From Deltaproteobacteria bacterium (GTDB taxonomy: Bacteria; Myxococcota_A; Polyangia; Nannocystales; Nannocystaceae): 64,000 bases of DNA. The position numbers and the translations under genes are program-made. The notes under the pieces were generated by a model that saw only the letters and a list, made by a program, of their open reading frames with translations, did no database searches and was not told the origin of the DNA. Location of the stretch: contig JADJEE010000012.1 in NCBI GenBank assembly GCA_016709225.1, forward strand, positions 2,771,501 to 2,835,500, written 5' to 3'. Positions 32,996 through 41,814 of this stretch are shown here, piece after piece (within the stretch, counting starts at the first letter, position 1; each line of letters starts with the position of its first letter).

Positions 32996-33958
32996 ATGAC
33001 GGACGGATATGCGCGACTCTCGATCCATCGCTGGATGCTCGCCGACGAGGTGCGCAACGAAGCCTATCGCGAAGCCCTCGAGAAGGTGGTCCGCGAGGGC
33101 GACGCAGTGCTCGACATGGGCGCGGGCACCGGCTTCTTGAGCCTGCTGTCGGCGAAGGCGGGTGCGCGTCGCGTGTACGCGATCGAGCGCACCGACATCG
33201 CTGCGGTGGCCCGCAAGCTGATCGAGCGCAACGGCATGAGCGATCGCATCACCGTGATCCAGAACAGCCTCGAGGACATCGAGCTCGATGATCGCGTCGA
33301 CGTGATCGTGTCGGAGTGGATGGGCGGCTTCGGCGTCGACGAGAACATGTTGGCCCCGCTGGTGATCGCGCGCGATCGCTTCCTGCGTCCCGGCGGTCGC
33401 ATCGTGCCGGAGCGCGTCACTGCGCTGCTGGCCCCCATGTGGCTGCTCGAGCTCGACGACTCGCAGCAGCATTGGCGCGAGCACCCCCACGGCGTCGACC
33501 TCAGCCTCATCGCGGAGCTCGGCGCGAACGAGGCCGAGCTCATGCAGTGGGCGGTGACCGAAGACGACATGCTCGCGCCCGCGCAGCCGCTGTGGAGTCA
33601 CGACGCCATGACGGTGACCCTCGAGGAGGCCGACAACCCCTTCGTCGCCAAGCTCTCGTTCACCACCACCAAGGCTGGCCAGTTGTCGGGCCTCGCCACG
33701 TGGTTCGATGCCGACATGGGCGAGGGCGTCAAGCTCACCAACGCGATCGGGGCCCCCGACACGCACTGGGGGCGGCTCATCTTCCCGCTCGACCACGCGA
33801 TCCCGGTGCGAGAAGGCGCGACCATCGAGGTCGAGCTGCGCTGCGAGCCGAGCTCGCAGGGTGCCTGCGAGATGTACTGGTCGGTGCGGGTCGACGGCGG
33901 ACCGCTCGAGCAGCACGACACTCGCCCGCGCCGCGCTGCGGCGTTCCCACGGGTGTAG
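32996..33958 (+). CDS. Protein arginine methyltransferase-like (PRMT) SAM enzyme
   Basis: 320 residues. The N-terminus SIHRWMLADEVRNEAYREAL matches the PRMT start helix (HxxMLxDxxRxxxY); motif I is VLDMGAGTGFLSLLSAKAG (39-56) and YAIERTD the acidic loop. The PRMT double-E loop is present: IVSEWMGGFGVDENML, with E107 and E116. The C-terminal beta-barrel has the THW loop (T256-H257-W258, in GAPDTHWGRLIF). These three features define eukaryotic-type PRMTs, which methylate arginine in RG-rich proteins. AGGAA precedes the ATG. A Gly-rich repeat protein is encoded just downstream, but it is secreted and lacks RG repeats, so a link is not supported. Confidence 0.85.
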   Translation: MTDGYARLSIHRWMLADEVRNEAYREALEKVVREGDAVLDMGAGTGFLSLLSAKAGARRVYAIERTDIAAVARKLIERNGMSDRITVIQNSLEDIELDDRVDVIVSEWMGGFGVDENMLAPLVIARDRFLRPGGRIVPERVTALLAPMWLLELDDSQQHWREHPHGVDLSLIAELGANEAELMQWAVTEDDMLAPAQPLWSHDAMTVTLEEADNPFVAKLSFTTTKAGQLSGLATWFDADMGEGVKLTNAIGAPDTHWGRLIFPLDHAIPVREGATIEVELRCEPSSQGACEMYWSVRVDGGPLEQHDTRPRRAAAFPRV

Positions 33959-34090
33959 TGGGGCTCCGCGAGAAAATCTCCGACGCGATGTAACGGGATT
34001 GGCGGCCCGGACCACGGACCGCCGAATCCAACTTGCTGCCCCGCGCGCTCGATGCTGCGGGTGGCCACAACATCGCGTCGGAGTCTCATC

Positions 34091-34696
34091 ATGCGGAACA
34101 TCGGACTGATCACGGGTTTTTCGTTTGCGCTCGTCATGGGTTGGCAGTCGCTGGCGCACGCCGGCGGCGGCATGACCACCACCGGAGCCGAGGGCGGCGG
34201 TGGAGGGGGTGACACGGGCGGTGGCGCGGGTGACACGGGCGGTGGCGCGGGTGACACGGGCGGCGGTGCGGGTGACACGGGCGGCGGCGCGGGTGACACG
34301 GGCGGCGGTGCGGGTGACACGGGCGGCGGTGCGGGTGACACGGGCGGCGGTGCGGGTGACACGGGCGGCGGAGCCGGCGATGCATCCGGGGGCGGTGGCG
34401 GTGAGACCGGCGGCGGAGCCGAGGGCGGCGGCGGAGCCGAGGGCGGCGCGGGCAGCAGCGGTGGTGACGACGGCTGGTGGGGCAGCAGCAGCGACGGCGG
34501 CGGTGAGGCCGGTGGCGGAGCCGAGGGTACCGGGTCCGCGGGCGGCGATGACGGTGCTGCGGGCAGCGACGACGGCAACGATCAGCCCGCCGACAACGGT
34601 GGCGGCCAGGGCTGCAACCTCGGCGGACAGGGTGTCACCGCGGCGTGGTTGTTGCCGGTGGTGTGGGTGACGACGCGCCGTCGTCGTCGCGCGTAG
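34091..34696 (+). CDS. Secreted Gly/Asp/Thr repeat protein with MYXO-CTERM-like anchor
   Basis: 201 residues. Signal peptide (IGLITGFSFALVMGWQSLAHA), then eight exact heptads DTGGGAG (residues 41-96), degenerate Gly/Glu/Ser/Asp repeats to about residue 170, and a C-terminal GCNLGGQGVTAAWLLPVVWV followed by RRRRRA. That ending (Cys, hydrophobic segment, Arg cluster) fits the myxobacterial C-terminal sorting signal. The body is almost certainly disordered and acidic. It may be a surface filament, a spacer or a Ca2+-binding matrix protein. GGAG lies near the ATG at 34091; a frame extension to 34052 is less likely. Confidence 0.75.
   Translation: MRNIGLITGFSFALVMGWQSLAHAGGGMTTTGAEGGGGGGDTGGGAGDTGGGAGDTGGGAGDTGGGAGDTGGGAGDTGGGAGDTGGGAGDTGGGAGDASGGGGGETGGGAEGGGGAEGGAGSSGGDDGWWGSSSDGGGEAGGGAEGTGSAGGDDGAAGSDDGNDQPADNGGGQGCNLGGQGVTAAWLLPVVWVTTRRRRRA
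34211..34378 (+). repeat. Eight tandem 21-bp repeats inside the Gly/Asp/Thr protein gene
   Basis: Units of 21 bases encode DTGGGAG; they differ only at third positions (ggt/ggc, gcg/gcc). In-frame copy-number variation by slippage is expected. Confidence 0.9.
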
Positions 34697-34791
34697 CGCC
34701 TGGATCTCGATCGTTGGTGTTGGTCCGAACTCGCAATCTCTGATGGACAACGACGCGCTCGCGGACGAGCGCGCGAGGGAGTCGTGCAACC

Positions 34792-36468
34792 ATGATCGCG
34801 TCTCGAAGCAATGCCGTGCCCACGCGGCGATCGATGGCCGTCGCCGCGGCACTGCTACTGTCACTCTCGGCGTGCCGCGACGATGCGGCCGTCGGTGGTG
34901 ACGACGGCGGTGCTGCCACCGATGGCGGCACCGCGGGCAGCGACGGTGGCGGCGGCGAGGCCACCGGCGCTGGCGAGTGGCACGAGGTCGGTGCGATCGG
35001 CCCCACCGGGCTTCGTCGCCTCAGTCGCGGGGAGCTGCAGCGATCGCTCGAGGCCATGTTCGGCGCGCTGCCCCCCGCGCTGTTCGACGGCATCCCCATC
35101 GAGGCCGAGACGCCGTTCGACAACGACTACACCACGCAGGCGCCGTCGTCGACGCTGGTCGACGGCCTCTACGCCCTCGCCGATGGCGTCGCGACGACGA
35201 TCCTCGCCGACGACGAGCTGCGCGCGACCTACCTCGGGTGCACGCCGAGCGGGCCCGACGATGCCGGGTGTCTGCGGCAGCTCGCCGAGAGACTCGGTCG
35301 CAGCCTCCTGCGACGGCCGCTGTCGGCCAGCGAGCTCGATGGATACGCCGCGCTCATCGACCACGCCATCGAAGAGGACGATTTCGACGTCGCCGCGCGC
35401 AGTGTCATCACGGCGCTCGTGCTCGACGGCGAGTTCCTCTACCGCATCGAGCGCGGCACGCCGACGCCCGACGACCCCGAGCTCATCGCGCTCGACTCCT
35501 ACTCGGTCGCGACGCGGTTGTCGCTGCTGTTGTGGGGGACCACGCCCGATGCGGCCCTGTTGGCCCGAGCGCAGGCGGAGGACCTCTCCGATCCCGCGGT
35601 CGTCCGCGAGGTCGCGACCGAGCTGCTGGCCGACCGCCGTGGCCTCGAGCAGCTGCAGCGACTGCACGCGATGTGGATCGACTACGACGATCTCGCGCTC
35701 GGCAGCACGCTCGAGCAGGCCATGCGCGCCGAGACCGACGCGCTGGTGGAGCGGGTGCTTCGCGATCGCGACTGGCGAGTGCTCTTCACCTCCGACGAGA
35801 CGTACATGACGCCGGAGCTGGCCGACCACTACGATCTCGGCGTCGCCGTGACCGGCGAGGGCTGGATCGCGTACCCCGATCCGCGTCGCGGCGGGCTCCT
35901 GTCGCACGGCTCCTTCCTGTCGATCGGGGCCAAGTTCGGCGACTCGAGCCCGGTCGAGCGCGGCAAGCAGGTGTGGACGCGGCTGCTGTGCCGCGAGATC
36001 CCGCCGCCTCCGCCGAGCGTCGACACCGGGCTGCCACCCGATGGCGGGGGCGCCAACGCCTGCAAGAGCGAGCGCTACGACATGAGCCGTCGTAGCGAGT
36101 GTGCGGCCTGCCACGCCATCCTCGATCCGATCGGCTTCGGGCTCGAGAACTACGGCGCCAGCGGCGAGTGGCGCACGCACGAGATCGATCGCCCCGACTG
36201 TGCGATCGACGGCAAGGGCGCGGTCGAGGGCTTCGGCAGCTTCGCCGGCGCGGCTTCGCTGGGCGAGCTGCTGATCGACAGCGGCGAGGTCGAGGCCTGC
36301 CTCACGCGGCGCTTCGTGCAGTATGCGATCGGTCGCGAGCCCGAGACCGACGAGGAATCCCTGGTCGAGTCGTTGTCGACCCGCATGCTCGACGAGCACG
36401 ACTTCGTGTCGCTGGTGCTGGACTTCGCCAGCAGCGAGGCCTTCACCCACCGTCGCGTCGGGCCCTGA
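34792..36468 (+). CDS. DUF1592/DUF1588/DUF1585-type haem lipoprotein
   Basis: 558 residues. Lipoprotein signal LLLSLSAC, a Gly/Asp/Thr linker, then the order LSRGELQRSLEAMFG (DUF1587-like), FGRSLLRRPLSASELDGY-type DUF1595 region (here LGRSLLRRPLSASELDG), DUF1592 (LDSYSVATRLSLLLWGTTPD), DUF1588 (DPRRGGLLSHGSFLS, GKQVWTRLLCREIPPPPP, then the haem motif CAACHAILDPIGFGLENY) and DUF1585 (RRFVQYAIGREP). In Planctomycetes and myxobacteria these proteins pair with DUF1552, as here 40 bases downstream. They are thought to be secreted cytochromes or hydrolases; the reaction is unknown. Confidence 0.88.
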   Translation: MIASRSNAVPTRRSMAVAAALLLSLSACRDDAAVGGDDGGAATDGGTAGSDGGGGEATGAGEWHEVGAIGPTGLRRLSRGELQRSLEAMFGALPPALFDGIPIEAETPFDNDYTTQAPSSTLVDGLYALADGVATTILADDELRATYLGCTPSGPDDAGCLRQLAERLGRSLLRRPLSASELDGYAALIDHAIEEDDFDVAARSVITALVLDGEFLYRIERGTPTPDDPELIALDSYSVATRLSLLLWGTTPDAALLARAQAEDLSDPAVVREVATELLADRRGLEQLQRLHAMWIDYDDLALGSTLEQAMRAETDALVERVLRDRDWRVLFTSDETYMTPELADHYDLGVAVTGEGWIAYPDPRRGGLLSHGSFLSIGAKFGDSSPVERGKQVWTRLLCREIPPPPPSVDTGLPPDGGGANACKSERYDMSRRSECAACHAILDPIGFGLENYGASGEWRTHEIDRPDCAIDGKGAVEGFGSFAGAASLGELLIDSGEVEACLTRRFVQYAIGREPETDEESLVESLSTRMLDEHDFVSLVLDFASSEAFTHRRVGP

Positions 36469-36508
36469 CGCGCGCAACCGCTGATCCGTCTTTCCGCAGG
36501 AGTTCGTC

Positions 36509-37909
36509 ATGGCTCGCATCGAATCCGTCACCACTCGCAAGGGCCTCAGTCGTCGCGCACTGCTTCGCGGTGCCGGTGGCATCGCGCTGGCGCTGCCCTG
36601 CCTCGAGAGTCTGTTGCCGCGCCGGGCCCACGCCGCCGGCGGCTCGCCGCTGCGTTTCGTGATGATGGTCGCCGGCACCGAACAGGTGCTCGCGGTGCCG
36701 AACACGACCGGTGCCGGCTACACGATGCCAGCCTGCTTCGCGTCGCTCGAGGCGATCCGCGACGACATCGCGCTGGTCTCGGGGCTCAGCATCCCGCCGC
36801 CGCCCGACACCAGCTCGCCGATTCCGCCGGGCGGGCGGCCGTTCTCGCACCACGGCGACATCATGCCGCCGCTCATCACCGGCATGCGCACCGACTCCGA
36901 CGCCGCGCGCTACCACGGACCGAGCGCGGACCAGGTCGTTGCCGCCCAGCTATCGGCCGGCGCCGCCTTCGAATCGCTGCAGTTCCGCGCCCAGCCCCAC
37001 AGCTACAAGGGTGGCAACGGTGGCATCGGCGGCGTGATCTCGTGCCGCTCCGACGGCACGCAGATGACACCCCAGACCAGCCCGCACCTGGCGTGGGAGC
37101 AGCTCGCGCTCGGCATCACGCCCGACGATCCGAGCGTGGCCGCAGCGCAGATGCGTCGCATCGCGCGGCAGAAGTCGGTGCTCGACCTCGTGCTCGAGCG
37201 CGGTGAAAACGTCGCCGGCGGGCTCGCGAAGGCCGATGCGCTCAGGCTCGAGGCGCACTTCGATCGCATCCGCGAGCTCGAGACGCGCATCGAGACCCTC
37301 GGTGGTGGTGCCACCGGTGGCTCGTGCGCCTCGGTCGCAGACCCCGGCCCCGATCCCAGCCAGAGCGACTACCCGAGCATCGAGCACGGCGGCACCGTGG
37401 GCTACTCCGACGAAGCGCTGCGCAGCGAGATCTTCGTCGACCTGATCCACATGGCGCTGGCCTGCGATCTCACGCGCGTGGCGGCGTTCCAGAGCACGAT
37501 GGAGCAGTGCTTCATGAGTGTCGCGCCGCTGTGGGGCTTCAACTACGAGGTCCACGATCTCACCCACGTCGACTTCGCCGAGCGCGCGCAGGTGTGGGCG
37601 GCGGTGCTGAACTGGCAGGCGGGCTTCTTCGCGCGGCTGGTCGAGAAGCTGCGCGATACCGACGATGGTGGCGTGCCCATGCTCGAGAACACGGTGGTGG
37701 TCTACACCAACACCGGCGGACAATCGGGGCATGGCTCGCACGACATGGTGATGGCGGTCGCGGGTCGTCCGTCGGTGCTCGCCCGTGGTGTGCACGTGCG
37801 CGACACCAACGCGAGACCATCTCAGGTGTTCCAGACGGCGATGCACGCGGTCGGCGTCGACCACGACTTCGGTGACGTGCCGGGACTCGTGGGCGGTCTG
37901 TTGGTATGA
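36509..37909 (+). CDS. DUF1552 protein, Tat-exported
   Basis: 466 residues. A twin-arginine signal (SRRALLRGAGGIALALP, cleavage after RAHA) sits after a short polar start; AGGAG lies 8 bases before the ATG. The body has the DUF1552 plan: LRFVMMVAGTEQVL, LEAIRDDIALVSGLSI, HHGDIMPPLITGM, a long helical segment with LEAHFDRIRELETRIETL, LACDLTRVAAFQSTMEQ, and VYTNTGGQSGHGSHDMVMAVAG near the end, an alkaline-phosphatase/sulfatase-like C-terminus. The upstream DUF1592 gene is its usual partner. A secreted hydrolase is inferred. Confidence 0.88.
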   Translation: MARIESVTTRKGLSRRALLRGAGGIALALPCLESLLPRRAHAAGGSPLRFVMMVAGTEQVLAVPNTTGAGYTMPACFASLEAIRDDIALVSGLSIPPPPDTSSPIPPGGRPFSHHGDIMPPLITGMRTDSDAARYHGPSADQVVAAQLSAGAAFESLQFRAQPHSYKGGNGGIGGVISCRSDGTQMTPQTSPHLAWEQLALGITPDDPSVAAAQMRRIARQKSVLDLVLERGENVAGGLAKADALRLEAHFDRIRELETRIETLGGGATGGSCASVADPGPDPSQSDYPSIEHGGTVGYSDEALRSEIFVDLIHMALACDLTRVAAFQSTMEQCFMSVAPLWGFNYEVHDLTHVDFAERAQVWAAVLNWQAGFFARLVEKLRDTDDGGVPMLENTVVVYTNTGGQSGHGSHDMVMAVAGRPSVLARGVHVRDTNARPSQVFQTAMHAVGVDHDFGDVPGLVGGLLV

Positions 37910-37919
37910 TGGTTCCCAG

Positions 37920-38459
37920 GTGAGCGCAGCGATCGCAGCGCGAGTTCGAGCGGTCGTCGCGGGGGTGCTCGCGGCGTCGTCGCTCGCAGCATGTGTCCAC
38001 GACGTCATCATCGACGATCGTCCCGCGGCCGAGACCGGCTCCGGCGACGACGGCTGTACCGAGACGGGATGCGCGGGTGATGGCATCGCGAGCAAGGGCG
38101 GTGGCGACGGCGACGGCAACGCGAGCGGCAGCGGTGGCGGCGATGGTAGTGATGGCAGCGGCGGCAGCACCACGACGATCGGCGACCCCGACACCACGGG
38201 TGCGAGCGGCGATGGTGGCAACTCGACGACCACCGGTGGGCCGGTCGGTGCCGGCCCCTGCACGCCTTGCACCGCCGACAGTGAGTGCGGCGGCGACTAC
38301 GACAGCTGCGTCGAGTTGGTCGTCGGCGACCCGCGCTGCCTCGCGGTCTGCAAGGAGCCGCCGGCCCCGTGCGGCGACGGCAACACGTGCATGGCCACGG
38401 TCTCGGTCGACGGGGCGATGGTCATGCAGTGCGTGCCAGATGCTGGACAATGCTCGTGA
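37920..38459 (+). CDS. Cys-rich lipoprotein, third gene of the DUF1592/DUF1552 unit
   Basis: 179 residues from GTG at 37920, 10 bases after the DUF1552 stop. Lipobox SLAAC, an Asp/Gly/Ser/Thr linker of about 90 residues, then a Cys-rich domain with CTPCTADSECGGDYDSCVELV, DPRCLAVCKEPPAPCGDGNTC and VMQCVPDAGQC, probably ten or more Cys in disulfides. No known family, but the C-x-(D/E)C-x-G-x-C layout recurs in two other lipoproteins here (1618-2904, 22519-23595). Co-transcription with the DUF1552 gene is likely. Confidence 0.7.
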   Translation: MSAAIAARVRAVVAGVLAASSLAACVHDVIIDDRPAAETGSGDDGCTETGCAGDGIASKGGGDGDGNASGSGGGDGSDGSGGSTTTIGDPDTTGASGDGGNSTTTGGPVGAGPCTPCTADSECGGDYDSCVELVVGDPRCLAVCKEPPAPCGDGNTCMATVSVDGAMVMQCVPDAGQCS

Positions 38460-38538
38460 AATTCCGCGTCGCGGGATTTTCGAGGGGGGCGATGTAACGC
38501 GTGGGCGCCCCCGGGCGACGCACCGCGAACGACCGCGC

Positions 38539-39177
38539 ATGGCCGCCTCCAACGACCACACCGTGGTGCCCCTGCGTCCCACGCCGCCACCCACGACCCC
38601 GCTGGGGATCGACGAGCTGGTAGCGCGGGCGCGTGCGGGCAACATGACGGCGTGGAGCATGCTGTATCGCGCGACCTATCCCGGCGTGCTGCGGCACGTG
38701 TGCGCGCTGGTCGGCTCGCGCACGATGGCCGAGGACCTCGCACAGGAGGCCTACGCGCGCGCGCTGTCGTCGATCAAGAGCTTCAACGATCGCTCGTCCT
38801 TCACGACATGGTTGCACGGTGTCGCGCTCAACCTCGTGCGCGATCACTGGCGCTCCCACGAGCGTCGCGAGCGCGCGACCGCCCAGCTCGCGCTGGTCGA
38901 GGCCGCGCGGGAGCTGGGCAGCGGTGACCCCGATCGCGCGCGTCAGGGACAACTGCGCGTCGAGATGCTGTACGCGATCCTGGCCGAGCTCACCGACGGG
39001 CTGCGCGAGGTCTTCGTGCTGCGCTACATCGAGCAGGTCTCGGTCCACGAGGCTGCCGAGCAGCTCGGCCTCGAACCGGGTGCCGTGCGGGTGCGTGCCC
39101 ATCGCGCACGCGCGCGCGTCGAGGCGCGCATGCGCGAGGTCGGCTGGGCCATGCCGCTGCCGGAGGAGCGCGCATGA
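38539..39177 (+). CDS. ECF-type RNA polymerase sigma factor
   Basis: 212 residues. Sigma region 2 is visible as AWSMLYRATYPGVLRHVCALVGSR, AEDLAQEAYARAL and SSFTTWLHGVALNLVRDHWR; region 4 as ILAELTDGLREVFVLRYIEQV and VHEAAEQLGLEPGAVRVRAHRAR (helix-turn-helix). Length and order fit ECF (RpoE-like) factors. The next gene overlaps by 4 bases (ATGA) and encodes a single-pass membrane protein, the usual anti-sigma position. Target promoters are unknown. Confidence 0.92.
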   Translation: MAASNDHTVVPLRPTPPPTTPLGIDELVARARAGNMTAWSMLYRATYPGVLRHVCALVGSRTMAEDLAQEAYARALSSIKSFNDRSSFTTWLHGVALNLVRDHWRSHERRERATAQLALVEAARELGSGDPDRARQGQLRVEMLYAILAELTDGLREVFVLRYIEQVSVHEAAEQLGLEPGAVRVRAHRARARVEARMREVGWAMPLPEERA

Positions 39178-40156
39178 GCCTCCACGACCATCCGCTGGGC
39201 CTGCTCGGCGAAGATCTCGACGCCAGTCTCGGGGCCTGGTCGGGCGATGCGATGCCGCCGGGCTTCGCCGACGTCGTCGCGCGTGCGATGCGTCAGGGCG
39301 CGGTGCTCGACGAGGACGCACTCGAGCGCGCGCGGGTGCTCGATCAGCTCGACGACGACGAGCTGGCGCACGCGGCGAAGGTCGGCGATGTCGACGATTT
39401 CATCGCCGACGCCCGGGACTTCGTGGCCGCGCAGGGCGTCGACGAGGCGCCGCCCATGCTGCCGCCGCGACGCGCGAGCCGGCGGCCGTGGGTGATCGGT
39501 GTGTCGCTCGCGGCCGCGGCCGCGATGGTATTGTTGGTGGGTGGCGTCGTGCAGCAGCTGCGCACGCACGCGGTCGAGGCGAGCGCGACCGACGGCAGCG
39601 AGTTCTCCCACGCGCCCGATCACGCCAGTGCCCAGGAGACCGAGGGTGTGGTGCAGCCGCGCGCAGCGAGCCCGCGGGTGCAGCCGCGGCCGACCCCCGA
39701 GCCGCAGCACGAGGCCGAGGCGGAGCCGGAGTCGATGGTCGAGCCCGAGCCCGCCGCAGCGACCCCGAGCCCGCCGCGGGCGAGCTTCGATGCCGCCGGG
39801 CTCGACGCGCAGGCACGCGCGGCATGGCGCGACGGCGATCTCGGCCTCGCGCAGCGACGTCTCGAGCAGCTCGTGCGTCGCGGCGGGCGCTCGACCCTGG
39901 TCGACCTCGCGTATGGCGATCTCTTCGCGCTCGCGCGGCAGCGCGACCAACCCAGCAAGCTGCGTTCGTACTGGCGGGCGTATGTCGAGCGGTTCCCGAA
40001 GGGGCGCTTCATCGACGACGCGCGGGCGGGTCTGTGCCGCAGCCTCGGCGGCGACGCACAGGTGCGCTGCTGGGCATCGTACCTGCGCGATCGTCCCGAC
40101 GGCACCTATCGCGCCCATGCCGAATCCATCGTCCGCGCGGGTAAGCTGCCCGGGCA

Positions 40157-40160
<4 letters not shown>
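39174..40160 (+). CDS. Membrane-anchored putative anti-sigma/regulatory protein with periplasmic TPR-like domain
   Basis: 328 residues. The N-terminal 100 residues are cytoplasmic and acidic (DQLDDDELAHAAKVGDVDDFI), followed by a membrane helix at about 106-125 (VIGVSLAAAAAMVLLVGGVV), a Pro/Glu/Ala-rich spacer and a C-terminal helical domain (about 208-328; AAWRDGDLGLAQRRLEQLVRR, SKLRSYWRAYVERFPKG) that looks like TPR-type repeats. No zinc-finger anti-sigma motif (HxxxCxxC) is present, so the anti-sigma role is inferred from operon position. Next gene overlaps by 4 bases. Confidence 0.7.
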
Positions 40161-41272
<1,112 letters not shown>

Positions 41273-41336
41273 GTCACACGACACGCGCGAGAGCGTGCTT
41301 GCGCTTCGACCCTCGGCTCGTGCAGGCTCCGCCGCC

Positions 41337-41642
41337 ATGACGATCACCCGCGCACTCCTGAGCATGTTCTTGCTGACCTCGATCGCTTGCGGCGGCGACG
41401 ACAGCGACGACAGCGACAGCGGCAACAGCACCGCCAACAACACCACCGACACCAACAACACCACCGACAACAGCGGCGGTCAGACCACCGCGAACAACAC
41501 CACCACGACCGGCTCGGAGCAGACCTGCAACAGCTCGCACGATTGCGTCAACGGCTCGTGCGTGTGCACCACGCCCGGGCTCGAGAACATGCCGTGCACC
41601 GACGACATGGCGTGCGAAGACGAGTGCGAGATCTGCTCGTAG
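41337..41642 (+). CDS. Small Cys-rich lipoprotein
   Basis: 101 residues. Lipobox TSIAC in MTITRALLSMFLLTSIAC, then an Asp/Asn/Thr linker (NTTDTNNTTDNSG) and a short C-terminal domain CNSSHDCVNGSCVCTTPG ending CTDDMACEDECEICS, with nine Cys. No family recognised. It stands alone between the sigma operon and the helicase operon. Confidence 0.65.
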   Translation: MTITRALLSMFLLTSIACGGDDSDDSDSGNSTANNTTDTNNTTDNSGGQTTANNTTTTGSEQTCNSSHDCVNGSCVCTTPGLENMPCTDDMACEDECEICS

Positions 41643-41814
41643 TCGCCGCTGTGCGCGGCCCCGCGGGCGGCGGTTGCCGCGGCCGCCCGCGTACGCGCGC
41701 GAGCACGGCGCGAGGCCGGGGGTAGCTGCCCGCGCCGCATCGCATGGCTTGGTCGGAGGCACGAGAAGCCCCTCGACGGGGCGCACGCGCTTGGTGGACG
41801 ATGCGGCCCCCCGC

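Noticed and set aside
34211..34378. Possible CRISPR array
   Set aside because: The 21-bp units are contiguous, without spacers, and encode DTGGGAG in frame.
38461..38538. Possible promoter hairpin upstream of the sigma factor (GAAATTCCGCG...CGCGGGATTTTC)
   Set aside because: The imperfect inverted repeat between 38458 and 38480 (AAATTCCGCGTCGCGGGATTTT) could be a terminator of the preceding lipoprotein gene, but it starts inside the end of that gene and has mismatches and only a short T-run; too weak to list as a feature.
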